64,000 nt of DNA from Brucella sp. 21LCYQ03 (GTDB lineage: Bacteria; Pseudomonadota; Alphaproteobacteria; Rhizobiales; Rhizobiaceae). Position numbers and translations under genes: made by a program. The notes beneath the pieces were generated by a model. The model did not search any database, was not told the origin of the DNA, and saw only the letters and a program-made list of their open reading frames with translations. Of the stretch, positions 16,485 to 26,269 are shown one piece after another (the first letter of the stretch is position 1; every line of letters begins with the position of its first letter). Location of the stretch: NCBI RefSeq assembly GCF_023554105.1, contig NZ_JAMJWE010000016.1:1-64000 (forward strand), read 5' to 3'.

Positions 16485-17723
16485 ATGAAAATGACTGATG
16501 CAAATACCTTAATACCGCAGGATGAATCGGGTGTCGTCGAGGCGGTCCAGTGGGCACTCGGCACGTCAACGCCGCTGGAGATTATCGGCAACGGCTCAAA
16601 GCGTGGAATAGGTCGCCCGGTGCAGGCTGGGCATGTTCTGGATGTGTCGCAGCTTGCAGGCATAACACTCTATGAGCCGGATGAGCTGGTGCTGTCAGCG
16701 AAGGCTGGCACACCCGTTTCTGAGATCGATAAACTGTTGGCGGCAAGCCACCAATGCTTTCATTTTGAACCGATGGATTATGGTCCGCTGCTTGGTGGTG
16801 AAGCAGGTCGCGGCACAATTGGCGGTGTGTTGGCTGCCAATCTGTCGGGGCCGCGTCGGTTGAAGGCGGGTGCTGCGCGCGATCATATTCTGGGCGTGCG
16901 GGTGGTTTCAGGCCGGGGCGAATTGTTCAAATCCGGCGGGCGTGTCGTCAAGAATGTCACCGGCTACGATCTTTCCAAAGGCATGGCCAATTCCTGGGGT
17001 ACGCTGGGCGTGGCAACCGAAGTTACATTCAAGGTTCTGCCCAAGCCTGAGACTTCTGTGACGCTTGCTGTTCGCGGGCTGGACGACGAGCAGGCCGCTC
17101 GCGTCATGGCTATGGCGATGGGATCGCGCGAGGAAGTGGCAACAAGTGCTCATTTGCCGCCCACTGTCGCCAATCGTTTTCTCGATGGCAAGCTTGGCTG
17201 GGAAGCTGCAACCATTCTGCGGCTGGAAGGTTTTGCGCCGTCCGTCGCACATCGAAGCAGACAATTACAGACTCTGTTAGGTGGGGCAGGGGCAATCGAG
17301 GTGATTGATGAGCCTCAATCGACACAGCTCTGGACAGAAGTTCGCGACGTGCTGCCCTATGCGCAGGCTGGTGATACGCGTGTGGTCTGGCGTGTTTCAA
17401 TGGCACCGTTGCAAGGCTGGCGTATGATTGATGAGTTTCGCCGTCATGCAGGTGTTGATGCCTATTATGATTGGCAAGGTGGTCTGATCTGGATGCGGAT
17501 GGAAGCCGAGCCGGAAGCAGGCACGCTGCGGAAGCTGATCGCCAAATATGGCGGCGGCCATGCAACGCTGATACGCGCACCAGAATTTGTGCGGGCCAAT
17601 ACGGACGTATTTGAGCCGCAACCAGTAGCGCTTGCAGCACTTTCACAGCGGCTAAAACATCAGTTCGATCCGGAGAACATTCTTAATCCGGGACGTATGT
17701 ATCCTGAGCAGGCGGGAGTGTGA
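16485..17723 (+). CDS. glcE: Glycolate oxidase FAD-binding subunit
   Basis: 412 residues. A second, shorter PCMH-type FAD-binding subunit. Visible landmarks are L-S-A-K-A-G-T-P-V near 68, G-G-V-L-A-A-N-L-S-G-P-R near 112, V-K-N-V-T-G-Y-D-L-S-K near 160, and the C-terminal F-D-P-x-x-I-L-N-P-G-R-M. It acts with GlcD and GlcF. The start at 16485 was taken; GTG 16479 and ATG 16491 are equally open and no ribosome binding site decides between them. It begins 9 bases after glcD. Confidence 0.92.
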   Translation: MKMTDANTLIPQDESGVVEAVQWALGTSTPLEIIGNGSKRGIGRPVQAGHVLDVSQLAGITLYEPDELVLSAKAGTPVSEIDKLLAASHQCFHFEPMDYGPLLGGEAGRGTIGGVLAANLSGPRRLKAGAARDHILGVRVVSGRGELFKSGGRVVKNVTGYDLSKGMANSWGTLGVATEVTFKVLPKPETSVTLAVRGLDDEQAARVMAMAMGSREEVATSAHLPPTVANRFLDGKLGWEAATILRLEGFAPSVAHRSRQLQTLLGGAGAIEVIDEPQSTQLWTEVRDVLPYAQAGDTRVVWRVSMAPLQGWRMIDEFRRHAGVDAYYDWQGGLIWMRMEAEPEAGTLRKLIAKYGGGHATLIRAPEFVRANTDVFEPQPVALAALSQRLKHQFDPENILNPGRMYPEQAGV

Positions 17724-17726
17724 GCC

Positions 17727-19037
17727 ATGCAGACCCATTTCAGCCCTGAACAATTGCTCGATCCCGGTGTCAACGAAGCCGATAAAATTCTGCGTAAATG
17801 CGTGCATTGCGGCTTCTGCACAGCGACCTGCCCGACCTATGTGACGCTTGGCAATGAACTCGATAGTCCACGCGGACGCATTTATCTTATCAAGGATATG
17901 CTCGAAAACGGACGTCCGGCGGATGAAGAAGTCGTGCGCCACGTTGATCGGTGTTTGTCGTGCCTTTCCTGCATGAGCACCTGTCCGTCGGGCGTCAATT
18001 ATATGCATCTGGTTGATCATGCGCGTGCGCATATCGAAAAGACCTATAAGCGTCCATTTATGAACCGCTTTCTGCGCGGGGTGTTGGCGCAGGTTCTGCC
18101 CTATCCGGGCCGGTTTCGGATGGCACTCAAGCTCGCCAAACTCGGGCGACCATTTGCTCCGCTTATGCGGAAAAACGCGAGCCTGACGCCTATCGCAGCC
18201 ATGCTGGAACTCGCACCGCAAAACCTTCCCGCCAAAGCTGATCCTCTACCAATAAGCGTGGCCAAGGGCGAAAAGCGCGGGCGTGTTGCGATTTTGAATG
18301 GCTGCGCGCAACCTGTGCTTAATCCCGGCATCAATGTCGCGACATTGAGATTGCTCAATCGGTTTGGCATTGAAGTGGTGGCGCCAAAGGATGAAGGCTG
18401 CTGTGGTTCACTCGTTCACCACATGGGGCGCGAAGAGCAGGCGCTCGATCAGGCCCGGCACAATGTCGATGTCTGGACGCGGGAGATTGAGACGGGCGGT
18501 CTTGATGCGATTATCGTGACAGCATCGGGCTGCGGCACGACGATCAAGGATTATGGTTATATGCTGCGGCTCGACCCAGCCTATAAGGATAAGGCCGCGC
18601 GCGTATCATCGCTCGCCAAAGATATCACTGAATATCTGACGACCATCGAACTGCCGCAACCCAAAGAGCCGAAGGTGCTGACAGTTGCTTATCATTCGGC
18701 CTGCTCCATGCAGCATGGCCAGAAGATTATGCGTCAACCGAAAGACCTGCTTTCAAAAGCGGGTTTCACGGTGAAAGAGCCACTGGAAGGCCATCTCTGC
18801 TGCGGTTCGGCGGGCACCTATAATATTATGCAGCCGGAGATCGCGACCAAACTTCGCGATCGCAAGGTCAGGAATATTGAGGCGACCGGAGCCGAACTGA
18901 TTGCGACTGGCAATATTGGTTGTATGACGCAGATTGCAGCAGGCAGTAAGCTACCGATTGTGCACACGATTGAATTGCTGGACTGGGCCTATGGCGGGCC
19001 AAAGCCCATTGTGCTTTCAGGTTCCAGCCTTCACTGA
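17727..19037 (+). CDS. glcF: Glycolate oxidase iron-sulfur subunit
   Basis: 436 residues. Two [4Fe-4S] motifs of the C-x2-C-x2-C-x3-C-P type lie near residues 25-36 and 76-87. Two CCG domains follow, marked by E-G-C-C-G-S-L and H-L-C-C-G-S-A. It carries electrons from the GlcD/E flavins to the quinone pool. It starts three bases after glcE. Its last 21 bases overlap the convergent end of the interrupted Lrp gene, and no hairpin terminator separates them. Confidence 0.94.
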   Translation: MQTHFSPEQLLDPGVNEADKILRKCVHCGFCTATCPTYVTLGNELDSPRGRIYLIKDMLENGRPADEEVVRHVDRCLSCLSCMSTCPSGVNYMHLVDHARAHIEKTYKRPFMNRFLRGVLAQVLPYPGRFRMALKLAKLGRPFAPLMRKNASLTPIAAMLELAPQNLPAKADPLPISVAKGEKRGRVAILNGCAQPVLNPGINVATLRLLNRFGIEVVAPKDEGCCGSLVHHMGREEQALDQARHNVDVWTREIETGGLDAIIVTASGCGTTIKDYGYMLRLDPAYKDKAARVSSLAKDITEYLTTIELPQPKEPKVLTVAYHSACSMQHGQKIMRQPKDLLSKAGFTVKEPLEGHLCCGSAGTYNIMQPEIATKLRDRKVRNIEATGAELIATGNIGCMTQIAAGSKLPIVHTIELLDWAYGGPKPIVLSGSSLH

Positions 19038-19508
19038 CCGGGCATGTTTGAGCGGAAAGCCCTTGAAGCTTTTCGTTTCCTTCAACACGAAAGTTGTCTG
19101 CATTTCCTTGATGCGGGGTAAGCGGCGCAGCGTGGACATTGCAAAATCTGCATAGGTATCGAGATCGTACGATACGACTTGCAGCAGAAAGTCGGCGTCA
19201 CCGGCAATACTGTAACAAGTGATGACTTCATCAAGGCTCATCAGTTCAGCCGCAAACTGCTCGGCTTCGGCTTCGCTGTGACTATCAATTTTGATGCGGA
19301 CAAATGCCAGCACGCCAAGCCCAATTGCCTTGCGATCAAGCGTGGCGCGATAACCCTGTATCACGCCGTCTTCTTCCAGTTTGCGAACTTTGCGCCAGCT
19401 TGGAGACGTGGACATGCCGACCTAATCTGCGAGGGCCTGATTTGTGAGGCGACCGTCATCTTGTAAGGCTTCGAGAATCCTGATGTCAGATGGATCGAGT
19501 GTGTTCAT
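19017..19508 (-). pseudogene. AsnC/Lrp-family regulator interrupted by an in-frame amber codon
   Basis: From ATG 19508 the frame reads a normal Lrp N terminus (L-D-P-S-D-I-R-I-L-E-A-L-Q-D-D-G) for 28 codons, meets TAG at 19422-19424 (codon 29), then continues in the same frame as V-G-M-S-T-S-P-S-W-R-K-V-R-K-L-E and a complete ligand-binding RAM domain (stop at 19017). The stop falls inside the helix-turn-helix, between its two helices. A restart at ATG 19415 would make 132 residues lacking the first DNA-binding helix. It is either a fresh nonsense mutation, a sequencing error, or a suppressed codon. It is divergent from the DUF2000 gene. Confidence 0.85.
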
Positions 19509-19640
19509 GCAGATTTACCTCAGAATCGCCCATTACTGGTAAAGTCTACCATAAATTTATATAACGCGGGAGAGATAGGCAGGATTGACCTCGTGATGCG
19601 GTGTATTCCTCGGTGAGAGATTTCTGTTTCAGGAGCCGTT

Positions 19641-20057
19641 ATGCACGAAGATTTACGCCTCGCTATCATTGTTAACCCGGAACTGCCGCTGGGCCTACTC
19701 GCCAATACAGTTGGCGCGATTTCAATTGGGCTGGGTTCGAAGTTGCCCTTCATTGCCGCCCGACAGTTGGTCGATAAAACGGGCGTTGCAATCGACATAA
19801 GCTCGGATCGCCCAGTGCCAATCCTTCAGGCTGATGCGGAAACTATTCGGACTATCGCATTAAAAGCAGCAGGCTTTGAAGAGCGGCAGGCTGTTGTGGC
19901 CTTCCCAGCCTTTGCACGTTCGCTGCATGTTTATGCAGAATATGAAGCAGCTTTTCCTGAAAAGGAACTTGCGACCGAGGTGATTGATGGACTGGGAATT
20001 GCAGGCCCATCGAAATGGGTTCGCTCGTTAACGGGTAGCTTGAAACTGCTGCGATAA
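19641..20057 (+). CDS. DUF2000 family protein
   Basis: 138 residues covering the whole DUF2000 domain, beginning L-R-L-A-I-I-V-N-P-E-L-P and with the conserved G-L-L-A-N-T. The fold is reported to be peptidyl-tRNA-hydrolase-like, but no activity is established. It is divergent from the interrupted AsnC/Lrp gene across 132 bases, so that regulator may have controlled it (inference). A terminator follows immediately. Confidence 0.85.
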   Translation: MHEDLRLAIIVNPELPLGLLANTVGAISIGLGSKLPFIAARQLVDKTGVAIDISSDRPVPILQADAETIRTIALKAAGFEERQAVVAFPAFARSLHVYAEYEAAFPEKELATEVIDGLGIAGPSKWVRSLTGSLKLLR

Positions 20058-20086
20058 AAAAAGCCCGGAGTTTTCTCCGGGCTTTT
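20058..20086. terminator. Bidirectional terminator between DUF2000 and the aldo/keto reductase
   Basis: AAAAGCCCGGAG pairs with CTCCGGGCTTTT across a four-base TTTT loop, with A and T runs outside. It serves both convergent genes. Confidence 0.9.
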
Positions 20087-20094
20087 CATTTCCA

Positions 20095-20925
20095 TTAAAC
20101 CACTGAGAACGTCGCAGGGTTCGGCCCGATACGACCGTCTGTCTTGTCCAGCTTGGTGATTGCATCATGGTCTGTGCCATTGAGGCTGAAGTCGAAAACT
20201 TCAAAGTTTTCCTTGATGCGTGCTGGTGTAACCGACTTTGGAATAACGATGTTGCCGGTTTCGATATGCCAGCGCAGGATGACCTGAGCGACTGATTTGC
20301 CGTGCTTTTCAGCAATCGTTTTCAGGGTTGGGTTTTCCAGAATGGTCCCTTGGCCGAGTGGGCTCCAGGCTTCGGTTGCAATGTCATGCTTGCTGTGGAA
20401 CAGGCGCAACTCATCCTGCTGGAACTGCGGATGAAGTTCGATCTGGTTGATAACCGGAACAACATCGCTTTCTTTGAGAACACGCTCAAGATCAGCAGTT
20501 TGGAAATTCGATACGCCGATTGATTTCGCGCGGCCTTCTTCTTTAATTTTGATAAAGGCGCGCCATGTGTCCATGAACAGGTCTTTGGATGGTAGCGGCC
20601 AATGGATCAGATAAAGATCAACATAATCTGTGCCGAGTTTTTTGAGACTTGCGTCAAAAGCCTTAAGCGTTGACTCATAACCCTGTTCTTTATTCCAGAG
20701 CTTTGTCGTCAGATAAATATCGCTGCGGGCAATGCCGGATTCGTTGATTGCCTTGCCGGTGCCTTCTTCATTGCCATAAATGGCTGCAGTATCAATGTGT
20801 CGGTAGCCTACTTTCAGCGCTTCACTGACAGCCGTGACGGCCTCGTCATTGCCAACCTGCCAGACACCGTAACCGAGCTGCGGGATATGATTGCCGTCGT
20901 TCAGTTTTACCGCCGGTACGGTCAT
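20095..20925 (-). CDS. Aldo/keto reductase (2,5-diketogluconate reductase-like)
   Basis: 276 residues, a complete TIM-barrel aldo/keto reductase. The catalytic tetrad is visible as Asp45 (H-I-D-T-A), Tyr50 (A-I-Y-G-N), Lys75 (T-T-K-L-W-N) and His108 (L-I-H-W-P). The NADPH-binding part has I-P-K-S-V-T-P-A-R-I-K-E-N. It is close to DkgA/DkgB, which reduce 2,5-diketo-D-gluconate and methylglyoxal-type carbonyls, but substrate range cannot be fixed from sequence. The start at 20925 has AAGGA upstream. Confidence 0.9.
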   Translation of the reverse strand: MTVPAVKLNDGNHIPQLGYGVWQVGNDEAVTAVSEALKVGYRHIDTAAIYGNEEGTGKAINESGIARSDIYLTTKLWNKEQGYESTLKAFDASLKKLGTDYVDLYLIHWPLPSKDLFMDTWRAFIKIKEEGRAKSIGVSNFQTADLERVLKESDVVPVINQIELHPQFQQDELRLFHSKHDIATEAWSPLGQGTILENPTLKTIAEKHGKSVAQVILRWHIETGNIVIPKSVTPARIKENFEVFDFSLNGTDHDAITKLDKTDGRIGPNPATFSVV

Positions 20926-21075
20926 GTTCAGTCCTTCCCTCTTACATATATACTGTTCATTTTGCTTGCACAGCATATGGGTGTTCGCATGAAAAGTGAA
21001 AGACCTTTCGTCTGCCTTTGTGCGTTAAGGCGGACGCTTTTCCTATAAAAACGCCAAAAATTTCAATTCGATGAC

Positions 21076-21110
21076 AAAAAGGCCGTTGTCACTTTATGCG
21101 ACAACGGCCT
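21076..21110 (-). terminator. Terminator of the second L,D-transpeptidase gene
   Basis: AGGCCGTTGTC pairs with GACAACGGCCT across a nine-base loop. On the minus strand a T run follows. It lies 28 bases past the stop codon. Confidence 0.85.
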
Positions 21111-21137
21111 GAATTTGCGATCAATCAAGGGTTTTAG

Positions 21138-21908
21138 TTATCGAACGACCACGCGTGTGCCGACAGGGACGCGACCATAAAGATCGCTCACATCTTCGTT
21201 ACGCATACGGAAACAACCGGAAGACATGGCTTTGCCGATGGTCCAAGGCTGATTGGTGCCGTGGATACGGTAAAGCGTGGAGCCAAGATAAAGCGCGCGC
21301 GCACCAAGTGGATTGTTTATGCCACCTTTCATTTGAGCCGGCAGAATACGGCCCTTTTTGCGTTCGCGTTCGATCATCGTTTTAGGCGGTGTCCATGTCG
21401 GCCATTCGGCCTTGCGGCTTACTTTCTGCGTGCCTTTCCAACCGAAGCCTTGTTTGCCGACGCCAATGCCATAACGGCGGGCCTGACCATTGCCTTCGAC
21501 GAGATAAAGGAAGCGCTTGCCGGTATCAATGACGAGAGTTCCGGGCTTTTCGCCACCGGAATAGGAGACAACCTGCGGCAGGAACATCGGGTCAAGCTGT
21601 TGCTTCTTGCGGACAACCTTTGCCGGATTAGCGGCAGGACGCTGCTGGCTCACATGTTGAATGCGCGCTTCTGACGACTGCTTCTTTTTAACAGTGGTAC
21701 GTTTCTGAGGCTGTGCAGGCTCGGCTTGTGGTAATACGCGTACAGCAGGGCCGCCGAGTTGCGCGAGCCAGCGCTGCGATGTTTCACTATCGACCCGAAC
21801 CGGCGGCTGGGTTGCATAACGATCATTGGCAAAAGCCATGCTGGTCGTGACGATGGAAACGGTGATTGCCGCAATTGATCCGATTAAAAGCAGATGACGT
21901 GGTTTCAT
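21138..21908 (-). CDS. L,D-transpeptidase (YkuD family), secreted
   Basis: 256 residues. A Sec signal peptide (about 1-27, ending A-F-A-N) is followed by a Lys/Gln/Pro-rich linker (about 60-105) and a YkuD domain. The active-site motif is H-G-T-x-x-P-W-x-I-G-K-A-M-S-S-G-C-F-R-M with Cys near 232. In Rhizobiales such enzymes make 3-3 cross-links and can attach outer-membrane proteins to peptidoglycan. It is a paralogue of the lipoprotein at 3868-4584 but lacks a lipobox. It stands alone with its own terminator. Confidence 0.9.
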   Translation of the reverse strand: MKPRHLLLIGSIAAITVSIVTTSMAFANDRYATQPPVRVDSETSQRWLAQLGGPAVRVLPQAEPAQPQKRTTVKKKQSSEARIQHVSQQRPAANPAKVVRKKQQLDPMFLPQVVSYSGGEKPGTLVIDTGKRFLYLVEGNGQARRYGIGVGKQGFGWKGTQKVSRKAEWPTWTPPKTMIERERKKGRILPAQMKGGINNPLGARALYLGSTLYRIHGTNQPWTIGKAMSSGCFRMRNEDVSDLYGRVPVGTRVVVR

Positions 21909-22145
21909 AAGCCAAATCCGTCTATTCTGCGTCCTGCATTCGCGCTGACGCTGTTGCCCTTCATATCCCTGACACGTCCTGTCAGGAGTACGAACCCGAA
22001 ATTCATGAGGCTATTGTGCCGGGCAATGGAATCATAAAGGTAAATTTTGGGCCGTCTGGTTCGACAGATGGCTTCAAATTGTAGTTGTGGTTAGCGCAAG
22101 GTTGCGCGACATGATTAAGAGTTGATGAAAGTTCAGGGGAAAGAC

Positions 22146-22790
22146 ATGAGCGGTGCAGTGCAGGAAAAGACCGGCTTGATCGTCAATGCAGATGGTAAGA
22201 TGCGTTGTTTCTGGCCGGGAGAACTCCCTGACTACATCGCTTACCACGATGATGAATGGGGCGTGCCTGTTACCGATGACCGCCGTCTGTTTGAGAAGAT
22301 CTGCCTGGAGGGTTTCCAGTCCGGCCTGTCGTGGCTGACGATCCTGCGCAAGCGCGAGAATTTTCGCGCGGCCTTTGATGGCTTCGATTTCAATCGGGTT
22401 GCGCAATATGATGACAAGGATATCGAACGTCTGCTTGGTGATAAGGGCATCGTACGTCACCGCGGTAAGATCGTCTCCACCATCAACAATGCAAATCGCG
22501 CCATTGAGTTGGTGAAAGAAAAAGGCTCGCTTGCTGCCTATTTCTGGTCGTTTGAACCGGGGGCGGATGATCGCCCTGCCGTGGTTGATTATCCGACCCT
22601 GATTGCCAATCCTACAACTGCGACTTCAACGCGTATTTCAAAAGATCTTAAAAAGCGCGGCTGGTCTTTTGTCGGGCCAACGACCGTTTATGCGTTTATG
22701 CAGGCCATGGGGCTGGTGAATGACCATATCGAAGGCTGTCATTGTCGCCCGCATATTGAAGACCTAAGAACGTCGTTTGAACGCCCTTAG
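22146..22790 (+). CDS. tag: 3-methyladenine DNA glycosylase I
   Basis: 214 residues. It removes 3-methyladenine from alkylated DNA to begin base excision repair. The family's zinc ligands are visible: Cys in M-R-C-F-W, His in Y-H-D-D-E-W-G, and the C-terminal H-I-E-G-C-H-C-R-P-H. The helix-hairpin-helix region carries G-F-Q-S-G-L-S-W-L-T-I-L. The start at 22146 has a strong AGGGGAAAG; ATGs at 22122 and 22125 are in frame but less well placed. About 15 residues before the conserved core are extra. Confidence 0.93.
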   Translation: MSGAVQEKTGLIVNADGKMRCFWPGELPDYIAYHDDEWGVPVTDDRRLFEKICLEGFQSGLSWLTILRKRENFRAAFDGFDFNRVAQYDDKDIERLLGDKGIVRHRGKIVSTINNANRAIELVKEKGSLAAYFWSFEPGADDRPAVVDYPTLIANPTTATSTRISKDLKKRGWSFVGPTTVYAFMQAMGLVNDHIEGCHCRPHIEDLRTSFERP

Positions 22791-22845
22791 GCATTGATTG
22801 CGTTTGCATTATTTTTCTGGCAGAAAGCCGCGACAGGAGAAGAAA

Positions 22846-23463
22846 ATGGATCTGACATCGCTTGTGGTTTTTGCCGGTATTCTGGTTGTTGCGGCAGGCA
22901 CGCCGGGTCCGAATGTTGGCGCTTTGGTTGCGCGGGTTATCAGCCGTGGCCACAAGGGCGTGTTTCCATTCATGTTTGGCCTTTGGCTCGGCGATGCTAT
23001 CTGGCTCTCACTGGCTGTATGGGGCCTGTCGGCAATTGCTAACAGCTTCCACACTGTTTTCCTTGTGCTTAAATATCTCGGCGTCGCATACCTAATCTAT
23101 CTTGCATGGAAAATGTGGATTGCACCTGTTGAAACAACAGCAGATGAAAGCGCAATTCCGAGCTATGGCGAAGCAAGAAAGCTGTTTTTCAGCGCACTGG
23201 CGATAACGCTCGGAAATCCAAAAATCATGGTGTTTTACATAGCGATCTTGCCGACCGTCATCGATATTACGCATGTTTCGGTTGTCGGTTGGCTCGAATT
23301 GCTGTTGGTGATGTTTGCGGTTCTGGCTGCAGTCGATAGTGCTTGGGTGGTGCTTGCAGCACAGGCGCGCCGTTTTCTGCGCAGCCCGCGTGCTATGAGA
23401 ATTGCCAATCGGACAAGTGCCGGGATGATGGCAGGCGCTGCGGTTGCGATAGCCACGCGTTAA
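22846..23463 (+). CDS. LysE-family amino-acid exporter
   Basis: 205 residues with about six membrane segments. The N-terminal family signature T-P-G-P-N near residue 19 is followed by G-x-x-x-G-x-W-L-G-D. It exports an amino acid or related metabolite; the substrate is unknown. AGGAGAAGAAA before ATG 22846 fixes the start; the longer frame from 22798 is not needed. It follows tag by 55 bases and may be cotranscribed. Confidence 0.9.
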   Translation: MDLTSLVVFAGILVVAAGTPGPNVGALVARVISRGHKGVFPFMFGLWLGDAIWLSLAVWGLSAIANSFHTVFLVLKYLGVAYLIYLAWKMWIAPVETTADESAIPSYGEARKLFFSALAITLGNPKIMVFYIAILPTVIDITHVSVVGWLELLLVMFAVLAAVDSAWVVLAAQARRFLRSPRAMRIANRTSAGMMAGAAVAIATR

Positions 23464-23585
23464 GCGCGTCTTTTTAAAACTCTTCCTGCACTTGCCGCAC
23501 CCCGTTTGATGCGTTAGGAAACCGGCAATGAATTTGCCGGTTTTTCTGGCGTAATATGAACAAAATCAGTGATCAGGCGGGAAAA

Positions 23586-25130
23586 ATGGCCGACAAAGCG
23601 GACAAGATGAAGGCACGGTTGCCACGCGGGTTTGTCGATCGGGTGCCGGATGATCTGCGCGCCACCGAAAAGATGACCGCGACCATCCGCGAAGTTTACG
23701 ACCTTTATGGTTTTGAGCCGGTGGAAACACCGCTTATTGAATATACTGATGCACTCGGAAAGTTCCTGCCCGATCAGGATCGCCCGAATGAAGGTGTGTT
23801 CTCGTTTCAGGATGATGATGAGCAGTGGCTGTCGCTTCGCTACGATCTGACTGCACCGCTGGCGCGGTTCGTGGCTGAAAACTACGAAAGCCTGCCGAAG
23901 CCTTATCGCAGCTATCGCAATGGCTGGGTTTTCCGCAACGAAAAGCCGGGTCCGGGCCGCTTCCGTCAGTTCATGCAGTTCGATGCCGACACAGTTGGCG
24001 CGCCGAACATTTCTGCTGACGCTGAAATGTGTATGATGATGGCTGATACGCTCGAGCGTCTTGGCATTGCGCGCGGCGATTACGTGATCCGCGTCAACAA
24101 CCGCAAGATTCTTGACGGCGTGTTGCGCGCCATCAAGCTGGATGGCGATGAGAATGCAGGCCGCCGAATCGGTGTTCTGCGGGCCATTGATAAGCTAGAC
24201 AAGTTTGGTCCCGAAGGCGTTAGGCTTTTGCTTGGAACGGGTCGTAAGGATGAGAGCGGCGATTTCACCAAAGGCGTCGGCCTTTCGGATAATCAAATTG
24301 ATTATATCATAAGTGTTGTGACGGCGCGCACCGCCGCGGAACTCAAAGAGCGCCTGAATAATATAACTGTGTTTAATGGGGGTGTTCCTGATCCGCTGGG
24401 CGGAATGGATTACCTTCCATATGATGACGCATTATACGAAATGATTGAACAGTTTGAACCTCTTGTCCGCAGTGCAGGTTATGGTCCTGATCGAATCAAG
24501 ATTGATCCCTCATGCGTCCGTGGTCTCGAATACTATACCGGTCCTGTATTTGAAGCCGAACTTCTGTTTGATGTCACCAACGAAGATGGCCAGAAGGTTG
24601 TGTTCGGTTCGGTTGGCGGCGGCGGTCGGTATGACGGTCTGGTTTCGCGCTTCCGTGGCGAGCCGGTTCCGGCAACGGGTTTCTCCATCGGTGTTTCGCG
24701 ATTGATGACAGCGCTGAAAAACCTCGGCAAGCTTGATGTGTCCGATGTCGTTGGCCCGGTCGTCGTGCTGGTCATGGATAAAGATGCGCAGAGCCTTGGC
24801 CGTTATCAGAAGATGGTTTCGGAACTGCGTCAGGCAGGTATCCGCGCTGAAATGTATGTCGGTGGTTCCGGCATGAAAGCGCAGATGAAATATGCGGATC
24901 GCCGCGATGCGCCTTGCGTCATCATTCAGGGTTCACAGGAACGTGAAGCAGGTGAAGTTCAGATCAAGGATTTGATTGAAGGCAAGCGCATCTCTGCTGA
25001 GATCGAAGACAATGCAACCTGGCGCGAAAGCCGCCCGGCGCAGGTCACGGTCAAGGAAGAGGGTATTGTTGCGGCAGTTCGCGAAATCCTTGAAGCGCAA
25101 GCTCGCGATCGCGCACAGCAGGCGAAGTGA
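23586..25130 (+). CDS. hisS: Histidine-tRNA ligase
   Basis: 514 residues of a class II synthetase. Motif 2 is [17 protein letters not shown] and motif 3 includes G-G-G-G-R-Y-D-G-L and [14 protein letters not shown]-terminal anticodon-binding domain follows (about 395-490). The start at 23586 follows GCGGGAAAA; ATG 23556 is an in-frame alternative. The insertion region (24280-24510) is noticeably more AT-rich than its surroundings, with ATA and AGT codons rare elsewhere in the gene. Four bases overlap the open frame of hisZ. Confidence 0.95.
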   Translation: MADKADKMKARLPRGFVDRVPDDLRATEKMTATIREVYDLYGFEPVETPLIEYTDALGKFLPDQDRPNEGVFSFQDDDEQWLSLRYDLTAPLARFVAENYESLPKPYRSYRNGWVFRNEKPGPGRFRQFMQFDADTVGAPNISADAEMCMMMADTLERLGIARGDYVIRVNNRKILDGVLRAIKLDGDENAGRRIGVLRAIDKLDKFGPEGVRLLLGTGRKDESGDFTKGVGLSDNQIDYIISVVTARTAAELKERLNNITVFNGGVPDPLGGMDYLPYDDALYEMIEQFEPLVRSAGYGPDRIKIDPSCVRGLEYYTGPVFEAELLFDVTNEDGQKVVFGSVGGGGRYDGLVSRFRGEPVPATGFSIGVSRLMTALKNLGKLDVSDVVGPVVVLVMDKDAQSLGRYQKMVSELRQAGIRAEMYVGGSGMKAQMKYADRRDAPCVIIQGSQEREAGEVQIKDLIEGKRISAEIEDNATWRESRPAQVTVKEEGIVAAVREILEAQARDRAQQAK

Positions 25131-25138
25131 CGGATAAC

Positions 25139-26269
25139 ATGGCAGGTCAACGCACATCTCTAGTCTTCACGACGCTTCGCGGGCAGCTTGGTGCCAGCGA
25201 AGCTGAGCTTGTCGATATTCCGCTGATCCAGCCTGCCGATCCGTTTTTGGATATGGCGGGCGAAGATTTGCGCCGCCGTATCTTTCTCACCGAAAATGAA
25301 AATGGCGACAGCCTTTGCCTGCGTCCAGAATTTACTATTCCGGTCTGCCGCAATCACATTGCGCTGAATGCTGCAACACCGAAGCGTTATGCCTATCTTG
25401 GTGAAGTGTTCCGCCAGCGTCGCGATGGCGCGGCTGAGTTTCTTCAGGCAGGCATTGAGGATCTTGGCGCGACGGACGAAGCGGCATCGGACGCACGTTC
25501 GATTGCTGATGCGTTGGCCTGTGTTCATGCCGCAGCGCCCAATGCCAAGCTTGAAATCGTGCTGGGCGATCAGTCTGTTTTTGCCGGTATGTTGAAGGCT
25601 TTGGGCCTTCCGCAAGGCTGGCGCAAGAAACTGCTGCGTGCTTTTGGCGATGAACATACAATGGAAGCGGCTTTTGCCGAGCTGACAGGCGAACAGCGCA
25701 GCGACCCGTTGCCGGAAAATCTGGCTGGACTTGTGGCGCACGGCGACGAGGCAGGTTTGGCGCGTATGCTGGAAGCAGAAATGCTCGAAGCTGGCATGTC
25801 ACCGGGTGCTGGACGCACGCCTGCGGAAATCGCCCGACGTCTGATCGAGAAGGAAGATCTGGCTGCGGCCCGTTTCCCTTCATCTGCGCTGGATGTGTTG
25901 AAGCGTTTCCTTTCGACCCGCGTTTCTCTCGAAACAGCAAGCATTACGCTGCGCGCTTTTGCGGCTGACAATGCGCTCGACCTGAGCGCGGTCCTGCAAA
26001 AGTTTGAAGCCCGTACCGACGCGATTTATGCTGCTGGAATTGCTGCCGAAGATATTGTTTACGATGCGTCTTTCGGGCGTCCGCTCGATTATTACACCGG
26101 TCTCGTTTATGAGATCCGTCAGGCGGGTGGTGACAAGGATAAGGTGCTTGCTGGTGGCGGTCGTTATGATCGGTTGCTGACCATGCTTGGTGCATCTGAA
26201 AACATTCCGGGCGTTGGTTTTTCGATCTGGCTCGACAGGCTTGAGGCGCTGAGCGGAGAACAATCATGA
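25139..26269 (+). CDS. hisZ: ATP phosphoribosyltransferase regulatory subunit
   Basis: 376 residues. A catalytically silent relative of HisS that assembles with the short HisG and gives it feedback control by histidine. The class II-like core is recognisable ([29 protein letters not shown]). The ATG at 25139 gives the length I recall for Brucella; a GTG at 25127 overlapping the hisS stop is the alternative. It lies between hisS and hisG and overlaps hisG by four bases. Confidence 0.94.
   Translation: MAGQRTSLVFTTLRGQLGASEAELVDIPLIQPADPFLDMAGEDLRRRIFLTENENGDSLCLRPEFTIPVCRNHIALNAATPKRYAYLGEVFRQRRDGAAEFLQAGIEDLGATDEAASDARSIADALACVHAAAPNAKLEIVLGDQSVFAGMLKALGLPQGWRKKLLRAFGDEHTMEAAFAELTGEQRSDPLPENLAGLVAHGDEAGLARMLEAEMLEAGMSPGAGRTPAEIARRLIEKEDLAAARFPSSALDVLKRFLSTRVSLETASITLRAFAADNALDLSAVLQKFEARTDAIYAAGIAAEDIVYDASFGRPLDYYTGLVYEIRQAGGDKDKVLAGGGRYDRLLTMLGASENIPGVGFSIWLDRLEALSGEQS

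Noticed and set aside
22093-22106. A short GCGCAA-GG-TTGCGC palindrome before tag
   Set aside because: Too short to assign a role, with no T run and no known regulator beside it.
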